A stretch of 64,000 nt of DNA from RYN-133 sp963754285 (GTDB lineage Bacteria; Actinomycetota; Actinomycetes; Mycobacteriales; Jatrophihabitantaceae): assembly GCA_963754285.1 (NCBI GenBank), contig CAVWFN010000007.1:434001-498000 (forward strand). The letters are read 5' to 3'. Positions 1 through 9,213 of the stretch are shown piece after piece; position 1 is the first letter of the stretch, and each line of letters begins with the position of its first letter. The translations under genes were made by a program, and so were the position numbers. The notes beneath the pieces were generated by a model. It worked only from the letters and a program-made list of their open reading frames with translations, ran no database searches and was not told where the DNA came from.

Positions 1-930
1 ACGCCCGTCGACGACGCCGAGCGTGATGTGGCGCGAGTCGCGCGCGACGCAGACGAAGGTCATCGGGTTGAAGCCGTTCGTCACCAACTGCGCCGCCGGA
101 TCACGGAACGCGCGGCCGTTGCGGACCAGTTGCGCGCCGCCCGAGATCAACCCGTCGATGTCGGTGACAGTGCTGGTCTGCGTCCAGTGCACAACGTTGC
201 CGACCGTGAGCGGCATGGCCGTTCGGCACGCAACCAACGCGCGCTGGTCGCTTCGTCGGCGCGGCAGCCACGTCACTCTGGTTGCAGTGCGCGCGACCTT
301 CCAGCCGCCGCCGGATGTCGAGTTCAGGTAGGCGACGGTGCAGTTCGACGGCAGCGGTACGGCCGCGAGGGCGTTCGTCGTGAGTACGAGGTGGTGCCGC
401 AGGATGTCGTCGACGTTGTTGACGCTGAACACGTACGCGTGTTGCACCTTTGCCCGCGCGCCGCGCCAGGTGAGTTCGGTCGACACCTTGACCGGCCCGA
501 TGTGGGCCTTGCCGTCATCGGTCGTGTAGAAGTTCGCGGACGTGCGTTGCCCCGGAGTCTTGTACATGTGCTTGTTCATCCACAGCCCGTGCAGCGGACC
601 GGCGTTGTCGTAGCTCCAGTTCCAGAAGTCGCCGTTGATGCCGACTATCGCGTGCGTGCGCCGCGCCATCGAAGGGACGGTCTCGTGTGTCGTGTTCAGC
701 AGGTTGCCGTCGAGAACGGGCTCGACGTGCAGCCGCGCGTTCGTGAGATCGATCTGCTCGTACCAGACCTGCGATGGGCCGAGCTTCGTGTGGATGGTGG
801 CCGCGACCAGCCTCGTGCCGGCGACATCGAGCACACGGTGGCGAGTCGACGCATGTGCCGGCGCGCCCGCGACAGACACCGCGATGACAGCGGCGGACGC
901 GAAGATCGCGAACTTACGAGACGGGCGCAT
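1..930 (-). CDS. Secreted phosphodiester glycosidase (NAGPA-like) family protein, 3' end cut by window edge
   Basis: The frame is open from an ATG at 930 to the window edge, giving 310 codons with no stop, so the C-terminus is missing. Residues 1-27 form a signal peptide ending in a small-residue cleavage site. A GINGDFW block (about 97-103), a DGLISGGAQL block near 260 and a closing VVDGR are typical of the phosphodiester glycosidase/NAGPA family (exopolysaccharide-associated proteins). A GGAAGG-like ribosome site precedes the ATG. The protein is probably extracellular and may act on sugar-1-phosphodiester bonds; the substrate is not inferable. Long plus-strand ORFs here are shadows. Confidence 0.75.
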   Translation of the reverse strand, partial: MRPSRKFAIFASAAVIAVSVAGAPAHASTRHRVLDVAGTRLVAATIHTKLGPSQVWYEQIDLTNARLHVEPVLDGNLLNTTHETVPSMARRTHAIVGINGDFWNWSYDNAGPLHGLWMNKHMYKTPGQRTSANFYTTDDGKAHIGPVKVSTELTWRGARAKVQHAYVFSVNNVDDILRHHLVLTTNALAAVPLPSNCTVAYLNSTSGGGWKVARTATRVTWLPRRRSDQRALVACRTAMPLTVGNVVHWTQTSTVTDIDGLISGGAQLVRNGRAFRDPAAQLVTNGFNPMTFVCVARDSRHITLGVVDGR

Positions 931-1031
931 TTGCGTGCCTTCCGAGGACGGGCCGAGCAGAGGTCGGCTCGCCCGCCGGTTAAATCGGGCCCGGAGCTGA
1001 ATTCTTGAGCGCGGTGTTTGTGAGCTGATCT

Positions 1032-2615
1032 CTAGCAGTGCCGGGTCTGTCCGAACAGGGACGATCCGATCTGATACGTCCCGCCGCGACCCGTTCGCAG
1101 TTCGACCCCACCGGACGGGGTGCGCGCAATGCACGCGCCCGCATCGTCGGTGTCGAGCGTGAGCCAGTCGAACCAGCGCAGGTTGATCACAACGTGCGCT
1201 TCGGCCGGCGCGTGCAACGACAGTTCGGACGCGCCGAGCTGTGCCTCTGTCGCCGGTGGGCTGATGATCGGGCGATATCCGACGACCGCGAACAGCCGCC
1301 AATCGCCGTTGTGCCAGACCGGCTTCAAGAAGGGCGGGTGGGCGTTGACGGCGTGCACCTCGACCGTGCCGGGGTCGGTGAAATCGACATCGGGAACTGC
1401 GACGTACTGCACGGCGTTGCTGAGCAGCCAGGCCCGGTAGCGCTGCGGGTTGGGTCGGCCGGTGTAGAACGTGGGGCCGTTGAGTTGCGTATCGACCTGC
1501 CGGATCCATCCGCGCACCAGCGGCAGCGAGCGGGCGACGTCGGCCGTCTCCCAGTGCCCACTCGTCTCCGGGATGTCGACGCGGCCGCGGACCGCGCCAC
1601 GTTGTTGGATTTCGGCGACCAGCGGCCGGTAATAGGACGCGTCGTTGGCGCGCGCGTAGTTGAAGTCGTCCTGCTGCACGAGCTGTTGCGGATAGGCAGT
1701 GAGCACTACCGCCAGCGCGGCGAACATGGGACGCCACTTCACGAACGCGGCGACGATCGGCACCGCGAATACGAGTGTGAGCCGGGCGGAGTTGTTCCCG
1801 ACCGGGGTGTCGAGGAAGTACGCAAGCACCACCATCGCAGCGCTGATCAGCGCGCCGGCGCGCAGCGCGCGCCGCTCACGCGGCACGAAGATCGCGACCG
1901 CAATTGAGGCGAGCAGCGCGTCGCGCGCGCTGGGGCGGGTGAACGTCTCGGCGCCGCCGTCGCTGAACAGTCGCATGGCGATGGCGATCGGGACGACCGT
2001 GCCGGCGAACAGCGCGAGGCCGTCACGCCATCGTCGGGTCAACACGAGCGCGCCGGTGCAGATCCAGAGGAACAGGGCCACGACCGGGCTCGCAGCGGCC
2101 GCGATGAAGGTGAGGATTGCGGCACGGGTGCGCGGCCCGATCTTGAAGCGCGTCTTCTCGGATGCGAGGGCGAGCAGCGCCCCCAGACCGAAGATCATCC
2201 CGAGACTGAACGTGACTCGTCCGACGACGAGGTTCAGTGTCTGACTCAAGGCGGTGAGCACTCCGCCGACCAGCGGCCGTTTGGCCCCGCACCGCGCGAA
2301 CAGCAGGCTCGATTGCACCGTCGCGACCACCGAACAGATCGCGCCGCACAACCGGACGCCGACCAACGCCATGATCGGCGGCGTCCACAGCGAATAACCG
2401 AAGGTCAGGGTGCCGCCGAACCAGCGCAGATCGTCCGGCGTGAACGGGTGTGCTGACGCGAAGTCGGCACGTGCCATCTGGGCTGCAAGATCCTGGCCGC
2501 TGAGCGGCGCGATCAGGTACGCAATGGCCAGCATTGCTGCGAGCCCACCCGCGATCGCAGCATCGCGGTAGTCGCCGGTGAGCCGGGCGCGCACGCGGGC
2601 GCCCGGACTGTCCAC
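1032..2615 (-). CDS. Polytopic membrane protein of unknown function
   Basis: This 527-residue protein has about ten hydrophobic segments in the first 320 residues. They are followed by a soluble, presumably external, region of about 200 residues with tryptophan- and tyrosine-rich stretches (GHWETADVARSLP, FYTGRPNPQRYRAWLL). That layout resembles bacterial GT-C/YfhO-like membrane proteins, but I see no diagnostic catalytic motif, so no enzyme activity is assigned. It lies 35 bp downstream of the winged-helix gene on the same strand and may be co-transcribed with it. Confidence 0.6.
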   Translation of the reverse strand: MDSPGARVRARLTGDYRDAAIAGGLAAMLAIAYLIAPLSGQDLAAQMARADFASAHPFTPDDLRWFGGTLTFGYSLWTPPIMALVGVRLCGAICSVVATVQSSLLFARCGAKRPLVGGVLTALSQTLNLVVGRVTFSLGMIFGLGALLALASEKTRFKIGPRTRAAILTFIAAAASPVVALFLWICTGALVLTRRWRDGLALFAGTVVPIAIAMRLFSDGGAETFTRPSARDALLASIAVAIFVPRERRALRAGALISAAMVVLAYFLDTPVGNNSARLTLVFAVPIVAAFVKWRPMFAALAVVLTAYPQQLVQQDDFNYARANDASYYRPLVAEIQQRGAVRGRVDIPETSGHWETADVARSLPLVRGWIRQVDTQLNGPTFYTGRPNPQRYRAWLLSNAVQYVAVPDVDFTDPGTVEVHAVNAHPPFLKPVWHNGDWRLFAVVGYRPIISPPATEAQLGASELSLHAPAEAHVVINLRWFDWLTLDTDDAGACIARTPSGGVELRTGRGGTYQIGSSLFGQTRHC

Positions 2616-2650
2616 GCGGAGATCGTAGTTGGCGCGGCGTTCGACGCCGG

Positions 2651-3760
2651 CTACGGACCAGTCGGGCGACTCGAGATCTGCACGTCAGCTGCCTTCCCCA
2701 GGAACGCGGCATAACGCTCGCCGGCATCGTGGAGCGCGCGTTCCTCGCGGGCCGTCAACGCCCGATACGGCTCCAGCTCGAACCTGACCCGCTCGGGCCC
2801 GACAGTGCGGCGCATCGTCGTGAGCAACTGGCCGTCGACCAGTCCCATGCCGATCGACGTCTCACGGCCACGCTCGAGCAGGCGGTCGGCGTCGAGCACC
2901 CAGCGCGAATCCTGATAGCCGCGGTAGGTCTCGTCCAGAATCTGCAGCAGGTGGCCCGACGGTTTCGCGGCGCGCGCCGGCGGACGTGCGCCGGGCGCAT
3001 GCCAGAACGTCCGCTCGTCGTGGTCGAACGACTCGAGCCGGTCGCGCGATGCGGCGAGCCCGCGCCGCACATCGCCCAGCGTCAACGACGCCCAATACGC
3101 CAGGTCGCGTTCGGTCGCAGGGCCGTGCGAGGTGAAGTAACGCAGCGCGATCTCAGCCAGAGCCTCGTCCCGCTCGAGCACCCGCGGCGTGGGTACGCGC
3201 TCGGACAGCAACGCGTAGGTGTGCTCGCCGTCCGCACGCGGGCCGCTGCAGATCAAGGCGTCCAACTCGACGTGTGCGAGCAGCAGCATGACGAACATGC
3301 CCGCGCGCGACGAGCCGGCAACACCACGCCGGGCAAGTCGTTCCGCAAGCTGCGATCGGGTCAACGCCCCGCCGGCCCCGATCTCCTGGACGACGACGTC
3401 GCGAGCCCGCGACAGCTCGCTCTCGTCGAGGCCGTGCTGCACGCGCAACTGCGCCTCGGTCACCCGCTGGACGCGCGGACGGGTCAATGCGAGCAACCAC
3501 CCGATGTCGTCGGCCGATACGTAGTGCCACGTCGGGCGAAGCACGTGAGTGCGCAGCACCTGTCCGCTGTCGAGCAGCCTCGCCAGATCGCCCGGGTCGG
3601 GCGCGGAGACGCGCGCTGCGACGGCCCACTCCGACTGCGACGGATTTTCCGCCTGCACGGCCAGTAACGAACGCACGACGTCCGCAGCACGCGGCAGCTG
3701 TGGTGCAACCAAGTGCTGACTGCGCAGTCGCCAGCGAGCGACGGCGTGGTCGTCGATCAT
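2651..3760 (-). CDS. Winged helix DNA-binding domain-containing protein (HTH_42/AlkZ-like family)
   Basis: The sequence matches the actinobacterial winged-helix family related to AlkZ/YcaQ: an N-terminal AVQAENPSQSEWAVAARV-type block, then TRSQLAERLARRGV and a C-terminal arginine-rich segment. AlkZ-type relatives are DNA glycosylases acting on bulky or crosslinked bases; most actinobacterial members are uncharacterised. The start at 3760 (MIDDHAVARW) was preferred over an in-frame start at 3790, because the homology-like region begins there and it leaves room for the divergent gene at 3827. Length is about 369 residues. Confidence 0.65.
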   Translation of the reverse strand: MIDDHAVARWRLRSQHLVAPQLPRAADVVRSLLAVQAENPSQSEWAVAARVSAPDPGDLARLLDSGQVLRTHVLRPTWHYVSADDIGWLLALTRPRVQRVTEAQLRVQHGLDESELSRARDVVVQEIGAGGALTRSQLAERLARRGVAGSSRAGMFVMLLLAHVELDALICSGPRADGEHTYALLSERVPTPRVLERDEALAEIALRYFTSHGPATERDLAYWASLTLGDVRRGLAASRDRLESFDHDERTFWHAPGARPPARAAKPSGHLLQILDETYRGYQDSRWVLDADRLLERGRETSIGMGLVDGQLLTTMRRTVGPERVRFELEPYRALTAREERALHDAGERYAAFLGKAADVQISSRPTGP

Positions 3761-3826
3761 GGTGGGCAACCTACTGTCGGTATCGGACACGCAGTGCCGG
3801 TTGCGGGCGTCGACGAAGGGATTCTC

Positions 3827-4681
3827 ATGGACGGAGCAGTGCTCGGCCTCGGACGGATGGGCCGTGCGTTGGCGGGACGGTTACTCGACGCCGGACACGA
3901 CATATCGGTGTGGAATCGCTCGTCCGGCAAGGCAGCGGACCTGATCGAGCGCGGCGCTGTCGAGGCGGGCTCCGTGGCAGAAGCCGTTTCCGGCAAGGAG
4001 TTCGTGCTCGTCTCCCTCACCGGCGATGACGCGGTCCGCGCCGTGCTGAATCCGGACGGCCGTCCCGTCTCGGAATTGGGCGGCGTGCTGATCGACTGCA
4101 CGACGGTCTCCGCGGACCTGTCACGCGACGAAGCAGAGTGGTATCCGGGACGCTTCGTCGCGTGCCCGATCGCGGGCGCTCCGCAAGCGGTTGAGGCCGG
4201 CAGCGCGTTGCTTCTCGTCGGCGGCCCTGCGGATGCGATCGCCAAGGTCGATCCCGTATTGACCGCGATCTCGGAAACGCGCCACGAGGGCGGCGACGAA
4301 CCGGCGACCGCCGCGATCATGAAACTGCTCAACAACTATCTGCTGCTCGCCGGCCTGGCTGCATTGGCCGACGCGACCGCGACGGCGCAGGGTCTCGGGC
4401 TCGACGACGCAGCCGTGCGGAGCTTGTTCAACGATCTGCAGGTCATCGCACCCGGCGTGAAGAACCGCATCGACGCGACGGTCGGGACTGACCACGAGGC
4501 TTGGTTCTCGATCGAACTCGGCAGCAAGGATCTGCGACTGTTCGCCGACCTGGCCGATCGAGCAGGCGTCCATCTCGACCTGGCCGACACGGTGCGGGCG
4601 CGCTATCAGCAAGCCATCGATCAGGGCTTCGGCGACGACGACCTCAGCGCCGTGATCGAAACCCTGCGCCGTGGCTCATAA
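3827..4681 (+). CDS. NAD(P)-dependent oxidoreductase, 6-phosphogluconate dehydrogenase-like (beta-hydroxyacid dehydrogenase) family
   Basis: The N-terminus carries the Rossmann motif GLGRMGRALA, used by beta-hydroxyacid dehydrogenases and imine reductases. The helical C-terminal half has the family NNYLLLAGLAALADA segment, in which the usual catalytic Lys of the K-x-x-x-N signature corresponds to KLLNN. The ATG at 3827 follows GAAGGG and places the Rossmann motif at residue 6; upstream in-frame codons look non-coding. 284 residues is normal for the family. The substrate is unknown. It is divergent from the winged-helix gene. Confidence 0.75.
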   Translation: MDGAVLGLGRMGRALAGRLLDAGHDISVWNRSSGKAADLIERGAVEAGSVAEAVSGKEFVLVSLTGDDAVRAVLNPDGRPVSELGGVLIDCTTVSADLSRDEAEWYPGRFVACPIAGAPQAVEAGSALLLVGGPADAIAKVDPVLTAISETRHEGGDEPATAAIMKLLNNYLLLAGLAALADATATAQGLGLDDAAVRSLFNDLQVIAPGVKNRIDATVGTDHEAWFSIELGSKDLRLFADLADRAGVHLDLADTVRARYQQAIDQGFGDDDLSAVIETLRRGS

Positions 4682-4699
4682 CGTGGGACAAGATCGAAT

Positions 4700-4777
<78 letters not shown>

Positions 4778-4846
4778 GCGGAACGGGATGGCCCTCGCGG
4801 GCCGAGGTGAAGGGTAGCAAAGCGCGACCCCGCGACGGCGCGTGCG

Positions 4847-5581
4847 TCAGGACGCGCGGCGCTGCGCAGCGGCCTCTGCGAGGCTCTCTTGGTAGAGCCC
4901 GGTGAGGTCGATCGTGTCCATGTTGTGCAACTCGATGTCGTCGTCGTCGATGCGCACGACCGACTCGGCAGGCGCGGCGAACTCGGGGATCGACGCACGC
5001 CTGTTGTCGGCGGTGATGTCGGTGCTGCGCACGCGAGCGCTCGCGCGCACCTGGCGGTTGTAGCGGCGCTCGCGATCACGGTGGGCCTGCGAGCGGAGGA
5101 ACCACAGGTAACCGGCCAGGCCGAGTCCGAACGGTGCGGCGAGCACCCACATGATTCCGCCGACCAGCAGCGCGGTCGGGACGAGGATGATCGATCCGGC
5201 GCCGAGGATGCCGAGCGAGCGACGCCGCCTGGCCATCATCGCCGCGCGGGCCTCGGACATCTCGGACTCCTCGACGGGGTACATCAGCGCCTCCTGCGCG
5301 ACGGGCACCGGGCGGCGGGTCGACACCGACCGCGCCGGCGACGCACCACGTGCAGCCGGAGCATTCGATGCGGCAGAACGCGAGCTCGGAACGAAGACTT
5401 CGGTGCGTGCCTCGTCCGGACGGGTGGCGTGTGCGCGTCGGCCGAGCGCGCGCATGGCCTTGCCGAAACCGTCGACGGACTTCTCACGGCTGCGTTCGTC
5501 GTGACGCCGGAAGATCATCGGAACGACAACGATCAACCACAGCACGGCGAGGACGAAGACGGTCATCATCGGTGACAACAC
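4847..5581 (-). CDS. sepX: Divisome protein SepX/GlpR
   Basis: This 244-residue protein starts with a hydrophobic segment (MMTVFVLAVLWLIVVVPMIF) followed by a basic RRHDERSREKSVDGFGKAMRAL stretch, the signature start of actinobacterial SepX (Streptomyces) or GlpR (corynebacteria). A second hydrophobic hairpin lies near residues 130-170. In the known systems the protein sits at the septum and, in corynebacteria, is the membrane receptor of the gephyrin-like protein Glp. A Glp homologue lies two genes away, which supports the call. The GTG start at 5581 is set by a GGAGGGG ribosome site six bases upstream. Confidence 0.85.
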   Translation of the reverse strand: MLSPMMTVFVLAVLWLIVVVPMIFRRHDERSREKSVDGFGKAMRALGRRAHATRPDEARTEVFVPSSRSAASNAPAARGASPARSVSTRRPVPVAQEALMYPVEESEMSEARAAMMARRRRSLGILGAGSIILVPTALLVGGIMWVLAAPFGLGLAGYLWFLRSQAHRDRERRYNRQVRASARVRSTDITADNRRASIPEFAAPAESVVRIDDDDIELHNMDTIDLTGLYQESLAEAAAQRRAS

Positions 5582-5604
5582 TTCGAACCCCTCCAGTCAC
5601 ATGA

Positions 5605-5618
5605 GTTGCATTAGCAAC
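5605..5618. promoter_or_regulatory. Short palindrome upstream of sepX
   Basis: Arms GTTGC and GCAAC flank ATTA, giving a perfect 14-bp inverted repeat 24 bp upstream of the sepX start. A second GTGTTAC-like element lies just upstream on the minus strand. It could be a regulator site in the sepX promoter; the binding protein is unknown. Confidence 0.3.
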
Positions 5619-5739
5619 ACTGGTAACACAGCTTTGCCTGCTCAAGTTAGCCAGCGATTCCGGCGGAATCGGGCAGGACACTCGGCGTGTCGGCGACAGA
5701 CCGTCTACTAGAGGTTGATGCCGAGGGTGATCTTGGTGC

Positions 5740-6378
5740 TCACGCGAGTTCCGAGCGCCAGGACGGCGGCGCGGGTAGCTGGGCCAGCCGCGCGAGCATC
5801 GTCGTCCCACGCACCTCTTCGACGGTGATGGCGTAACCGAGGTGATCACGCCAGGCGCCGTCGATGTCGAGGAAGCGCTCGTAGTAGCCCTCGCGCCGCA
5901 GCCCGAGCTTCTCGACCACCCTGATGCTCGCGTGGTTCTCCGGACGGATGTCGACCTCGACGCGATGCATGTAGACCTCGGTGAAGCAGTGATCGATCAG
6001 CAGCGCGAGTGAGGTGGGGACGATGCCACGCCCGGCCAGCGCCCCGTCGACCCAGTAGCCGATCGTGCACGAGCGCTGCACTCCGTGGACGATGTTCGAC
6101 ACGGTCATCTGACCGGCCAGCCGCCCGCCATACATGATCATCAGCGGGATCATCGTGCCGTTGCGCGCCGCCTTCTTCAGCGCCGAGTGCAGTTGCGGCC
6201 ACGCTCCGGTCGAATTGCGTTCGGCCCACGGATACGGCGAGGTCGGTTCCCACGGCTCGAGCCAGCCCTGGTTGCGCAGCCGCACCTCGCTCCACCGGCG
6301 CGCGTCACGCAACCGGGGCGGGCGCAGCGACACCGGGCCGGCGGACAGCTCGGCAGGCCAACCCGGATGGCTGCTCAT
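5740..6378 (-). CDS. GNAT family N-acetyltransferase (RimJ/RimL-like)
   Basis: The 212-residue protein has the RimJ-type layout: a SLRPPRLRDARRWSEVRLRN start, an RNQGWLEPWEPT block and the acetyl-CoA-binding region GYWVDGALAGRGIVPTSLAL, followed by HRVEVDIRPENHASIRVVEK and LGLRREG. Relatives acetylate ribosomal protein N-termini or small amines; the target here is unknown. The ATG overlaps the glp stop codon by 4 bp (ATGA), so translation is probably coupled. The same order, galU-glp-acetyltransferase-sepX, is common in actinobacteria. Confidence 0.85.
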   Translation of the reverse strand: MSSHPGWPAELSAGPVSLRPPRLRDARRWSEVRLRNQGWLEPWEPTSPYPWAERNSTGAWPQLHSALKKAARNGTMIPLMIMYGGRLAGQMTVSNIVHGVQRSCTIGYWVDGALAGRGIVPTSLALLIDHCFTEVYMHRVEVDIRPENHASIRVVEKLGLRREGYYERFLDIDGAWRDHLGYAITVEEVRGTTMLARLAQLPAPPSWRSELA

Positions 6379-7616
6379 CTGTTCGACAGCAGCAGTGGAA
6401 TCACGGTGCAGCGCGCACCGGCGACGACCTCGGTGACCTCCTCGTCGATCACGACGAGGCAGTTCGCCGACGCCATCGAGGCGATCAGGTGCGATCCCGG
6501 GCCGCCGACCAACGAGACGCTGTAGCCGCCGGTCGCTTCCCGGTGCAGGACGCCGCGACGGAACTGCCGCACGCCCGCCGGGCTTTCGATGCGTTCGAGC
6601 GCGGCCGCCTGGACGGTCGCGCGTTGCACGTTGCGCTTGCCGAGCAGCTTGCGGATGGCGGGACGGACGAAGACCTCGAAGGACACCAGCGCGCTGACGG
6701 GGTTGCCGGGCAGGCAGAAGATCGGCACGTGGTTGCCGAGATGGCCGAAGCCCTGCGGCTTGCCCGGCTGCATCGCCACACGCAGGAAGTCGACCGTGCC
6801 CAGCTCCGACAGCGCCTGCTTGACCACATCGAAGGCGCCCATCGAGACGCCGCCGGTCGTGACGAGCAGATCGGCACGCAGCAACTGGCTCTCGAGTACG
6901 TCGAGCAACGCGGAGTGGTCGTCGGGGACGATCCCGTAGCGCCAGGCGTCTGCGCCGGCGTCGCGTGCGGCCGCGGCGATCAGATACGAGTTCGCGTCGG
7001 CCACCTCTCCGAACGCGGGCTTCTGCCCGACGTCGACGAGCTCGCTGCCGGTGCTGATCACCAACACCCGCGGTCTCGGCCGCACCAGCACGCGGTCACG
7101 TCCGATCGCTGCGAGCAATGCGATCTGCTGCGGCCCGAGAGCGGCACCGGCGCCGAGCGCGGGCTGACCCGCCTGCAGATCCTCACCGGCGCGGCGGATG
7201 CATTCACCGTTGCGCACCGGACGCCGCACCGCGACGCGCGCGACACCGCGGTCGGTGTCCTCGAGCGGGATGACCCCGTCGGCGCCCGCCGGAATCGGTG
7301 CGCCGGTCATGATCCGCATTGCGAGCCCCGCGCCCATGCCACCGCGCGACTTGGCCCCCGCTGCGACGTCGCCGACGACCGGCAGCACGACCGGCTCGTC
7401 CGCGGTCGCGTACTTGGTGTCGATCGAGCGCACGGCGTACCCGTCCATCGCCGAGTTGTCGAAGCCGGGAAGCGGGACCTCGGTGGCGACGGTCTCGGCG
7501 AGCAGCAGCCCCTGCGCGTCGAGCAGGGTCAGCTCGATGGGGTCGATCGAGCCGATGCCCGCGAGCACGGTCTCGAGATGTTCGTCGACCGTGCGTAGGC
7601 GATCGCGATCAGGCAC
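6375..7616 (-). CDS. glp: Gephyrin-like molybdotransferase Glp (MoeA family)
   Basis: MoeA-family signatures are intact: DNSAMDGYAV (about 52-61), IMTGAPIPAGAD, VTTGGVSMGAFDVV and LPGNPVSALVSFEVFVRP. MoeA enzymes insert molybdate into adenylylated molybdopterin. In corynebacteria the paralogue Glp has instead become a divisome partner of FtsZ and of the receptor GlpR. The location beside sepX/glpR, galU and the acetyltransferase, 4 kb from the moa genes, favours Glp. The molybdotransferase motifs look complete, so a dual role cannot be excluded. The GTG start is at 7616; 413 residues is normal. Confidence 0.85.
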   Translation of the reverse strand: MPDRDRLRTVDEHLETVLAGIGSIDPIELTLLDAQGLLLAETVATEVPLPGFDNSAMDGYAVRSIDTKYATADEPVVLPVVGDVAAGAKSRGGMGAGLAMRIMTGAPIPAGADGVIPLEDTDRGVARVAVRRPVRNGECIRRAGEDLQAGQPALGAGAALGPQQIALLAAIGRDRVLVRPRPRVLVISTGSELVDVGQKPAFGEVADANSYLIAAAARDAGADAWRYGIVPDDHSALLDVLESQLLRADLLVTTGGVSMGAFDVVKQALSELGTVDFLRVAMQPGKPQGFGHLGNHVPIFCLPGNPVSALVSFEVFVRPAIRKLLGKRNVQRATVQAAALERIESPAGVRQFRRGVLHREATGGYSVSLVGGPGSHLIASMASANCLVVIDEEVTEVVAGARCTVIPLLLSNR

Positions 7617-7656
7617 GCGTCTCCTTCGTCGTCAAGCCGTCGTCATGAAGCTGCCG

Positions 7657-8550
7657 TCATGAACCTGAGGTCACATACTCCCGCAGCCATGCGCTGAACT
7701 CCTGACCGATCTCGGGGTGTCGCCCGGCGAGCTGGACGACCGATTTCATGTAGTCGAGCCCGTTGCCCGTGTCGTAGCGACGGCCCCGGAACACCACACC
7801 GTGCACCGGGACGCCCGAATGCGCGAGTTGCTGCATCGCGTCGGTCAGCTGGATCTCGCCCTTCGCGCCCGGCTCGGTCTCGCGCAGCGCGTCGAAGATC
7901 TCGGGGGGCAGGATGTAGCGGCCGATGATCGCCAGGGTGCTCGGAGCGGTCTCGGCCGGCGGCTTCTCGACGAGCTCGACGATCGCGACGACCTCCGCGT
8001 CCTGCTCGCTGTCGTCGGTGAGCCGGACGCTGCCGTACTTGCTGATCTCGTCGCGCGGCACGTCGATCAGGCCGATGACGACACCACCGTGCTCGGCGTA
8101 GGCCTCGATCATCGTGCCGAGCAACGCGTCTCGGTCGTCGATCAAATCGTCCGGCAGCAACACGGCGACACCCTCGCCGTCCGCGAACTGTTCACCCTGG
8201 GCGACCGCGTGGCCGAGCCCCTTGGGATCGTCCTGGTCGACCTCGTGGATGCGCGCCAACGCCGGCGCACGGCGCACGAGCTCCAGCGACTCCTGGTCGT
8301 CCTTCTTCTCCAGCGCCGCCTCGAGATCGTCGTTCGGACGGAAGTACTCAGCGATGGCTCGCTTCGACTCGTTCGTGACGAGCAGGACGTCGGTGATCCC
8401 GTTCTCGGCAGCCTCGGCGACCACGTACTCCAGCGCCGGGGTTGTGACGATCGGCGCCAGTTCCTTGGGCAGCGTCTTGGTGAACGGCAGGAACCGGGTG
8501 CCGCGACCGGCTGCGGGGATCAGTGCCTTACGCACGGTGCGACTCGTCAT
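7657..8550 (-). CDS. galU: UTP--glucose-1-phosphate uridylyltransferase
   Basis: GalU makes UDP-glucose from UTP and glucose-1-phosphate in the cytoplasm for envelope glycans and trehalose. The N-terminal nucleotide-binding motif KALIPAAGRGTRFLPFTK, the KELAPIV block, the GLGHAV segment and the VVEKP-type LVEKP motif are all present. 297 residues is the usual length. It is the first gene of the minus-strand glp/sepX cluster, 40 bp upstream of glp, and is divergent from the cyclo-ligase gene with only about 30 bp between starts. Confidence 0.93.
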   Translation of the reverse strand: MTSRTVRKALIPAAGRGTRFLPFTKTLPKELAPIVTTPALEYVVAEAAENGITDVLLVTNESKRAIAEYFRPNDDLEAALEKKDDQESLELVRRAPALARIHEVDQDDPKGLGHAVAQGEQFADGEGVAVLLPDDLIDDRDALLGTMIEAYAEHGGVVIGLIDVPRDEISKYGSVRLTDDSEQDAEVVAIVELVEKPPAETAPSTLAIIGRYILPPEIFDALRETEPGAKGEIQLTDAMQQLAHSGVPVHGVVFRGRRYDTGNGLDYMKSVVQLAGRHPEIGQEFSAWLREYVTSGS

Positions 8551-8580
8551 GTGCAGAGGCTATCCGGCCACAATGCAGGC

Positions 8581-9111
8581 ATGGCCAGGGCGGACAAGCA
8601 GGACCTGCGCGACGAGTTGCTCCAGGAACGGCGGACGCTCACGCCGGACCAGATCGAGGCAGCACGCGCCGCCGTACGCGCCGCCGTGCTCGCCCGTCAG
8701 GCCGAACTGCGCTGGACGTCGGTGGCGGCGTACCTGCCGCTGCGGACCGAGCCTGGTTCGCACGAGCTCTTGGACGAGTTGGTGCGGCGCGGTGTGCGCG
8801 TTCTGGTCCCGGTCACGCAGCCCGATCACGACCTCGACTGGGTCGCCCTGCCGGGTGACGAACCGCTCGGCGCGGATGCGATCGCCGCGGTCGACGCCGT
8901 CCTCGTCCCGGCCTTGGCGGTGGCGCTCGACGGCACGCGACTCGGCCGCGGCGGCGGCTCGTACGACCGGGCGCTCGTCCGGGTTCCGGCCGCCACCCCG
9001 GTCGCGGCACTGCTCTACGACACCGAGGTGCTCGCCAGCGTGCCGAGCGAGCGGTGGGATCGTCCGGTCGGCGCCGTCGTCACCCCGTCCGGGGGCTGGC
9101 GCGACCTGTAG
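8581..9111 (+). CDS. 5-formyltetrahydrofolate cyclo-ligase
   Basis: The enzyme converts 5-formyl-THF to 5,10-methenyl-THF using ATP. Recognisable parts are the basic N-terminus (ADKQDLRDELLQERRTL), the substrate region YLPLRTEPGSHELLDELVRRG and the C-terminal GTRLGRGGGSYDRAL loop that binds phosphate. The ATG at 8581 begins where the protein similarity begins; the longer open frame upstream runs antisense through galU and is not coding. 176 residues is slightly short but normal for actinobacteria. Confidence 0.88.
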   Translation: MARADKQDLRDELLQERRTLTPDQIEAARAAVRAAVLARQAELRWTSVAAYLPLRTEPGSHELLDELVRRGVRVLVPVTQPDHDLDWVALPGDEPLGADAIAAVDAVLVPALAVALDGTRLGRGGGSYDRALVRVPAATPVAALLYDTEVLASVPSERWDRPVGAVVTPSGGWRDL

Positions 9112-9213
9112 CCCACCAAACCAGACGTCACCCCAACTGGACGTGGGAATCTTCGATCAGCGACCATGGTTGGCAGTCACAGAGCGAGAGTGCCAAAACC
9201 GATCGAGGAACGC

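Noticed and set aside
28..1008. Long plus-strand open frame opposite the phosphodiester glycosidase
   Set aside because: Its product is arginine- and histidine-rich without domains, whereas the minus strand encodes a signal peptide and family motifs. It is a GC-rich antisense shadow.
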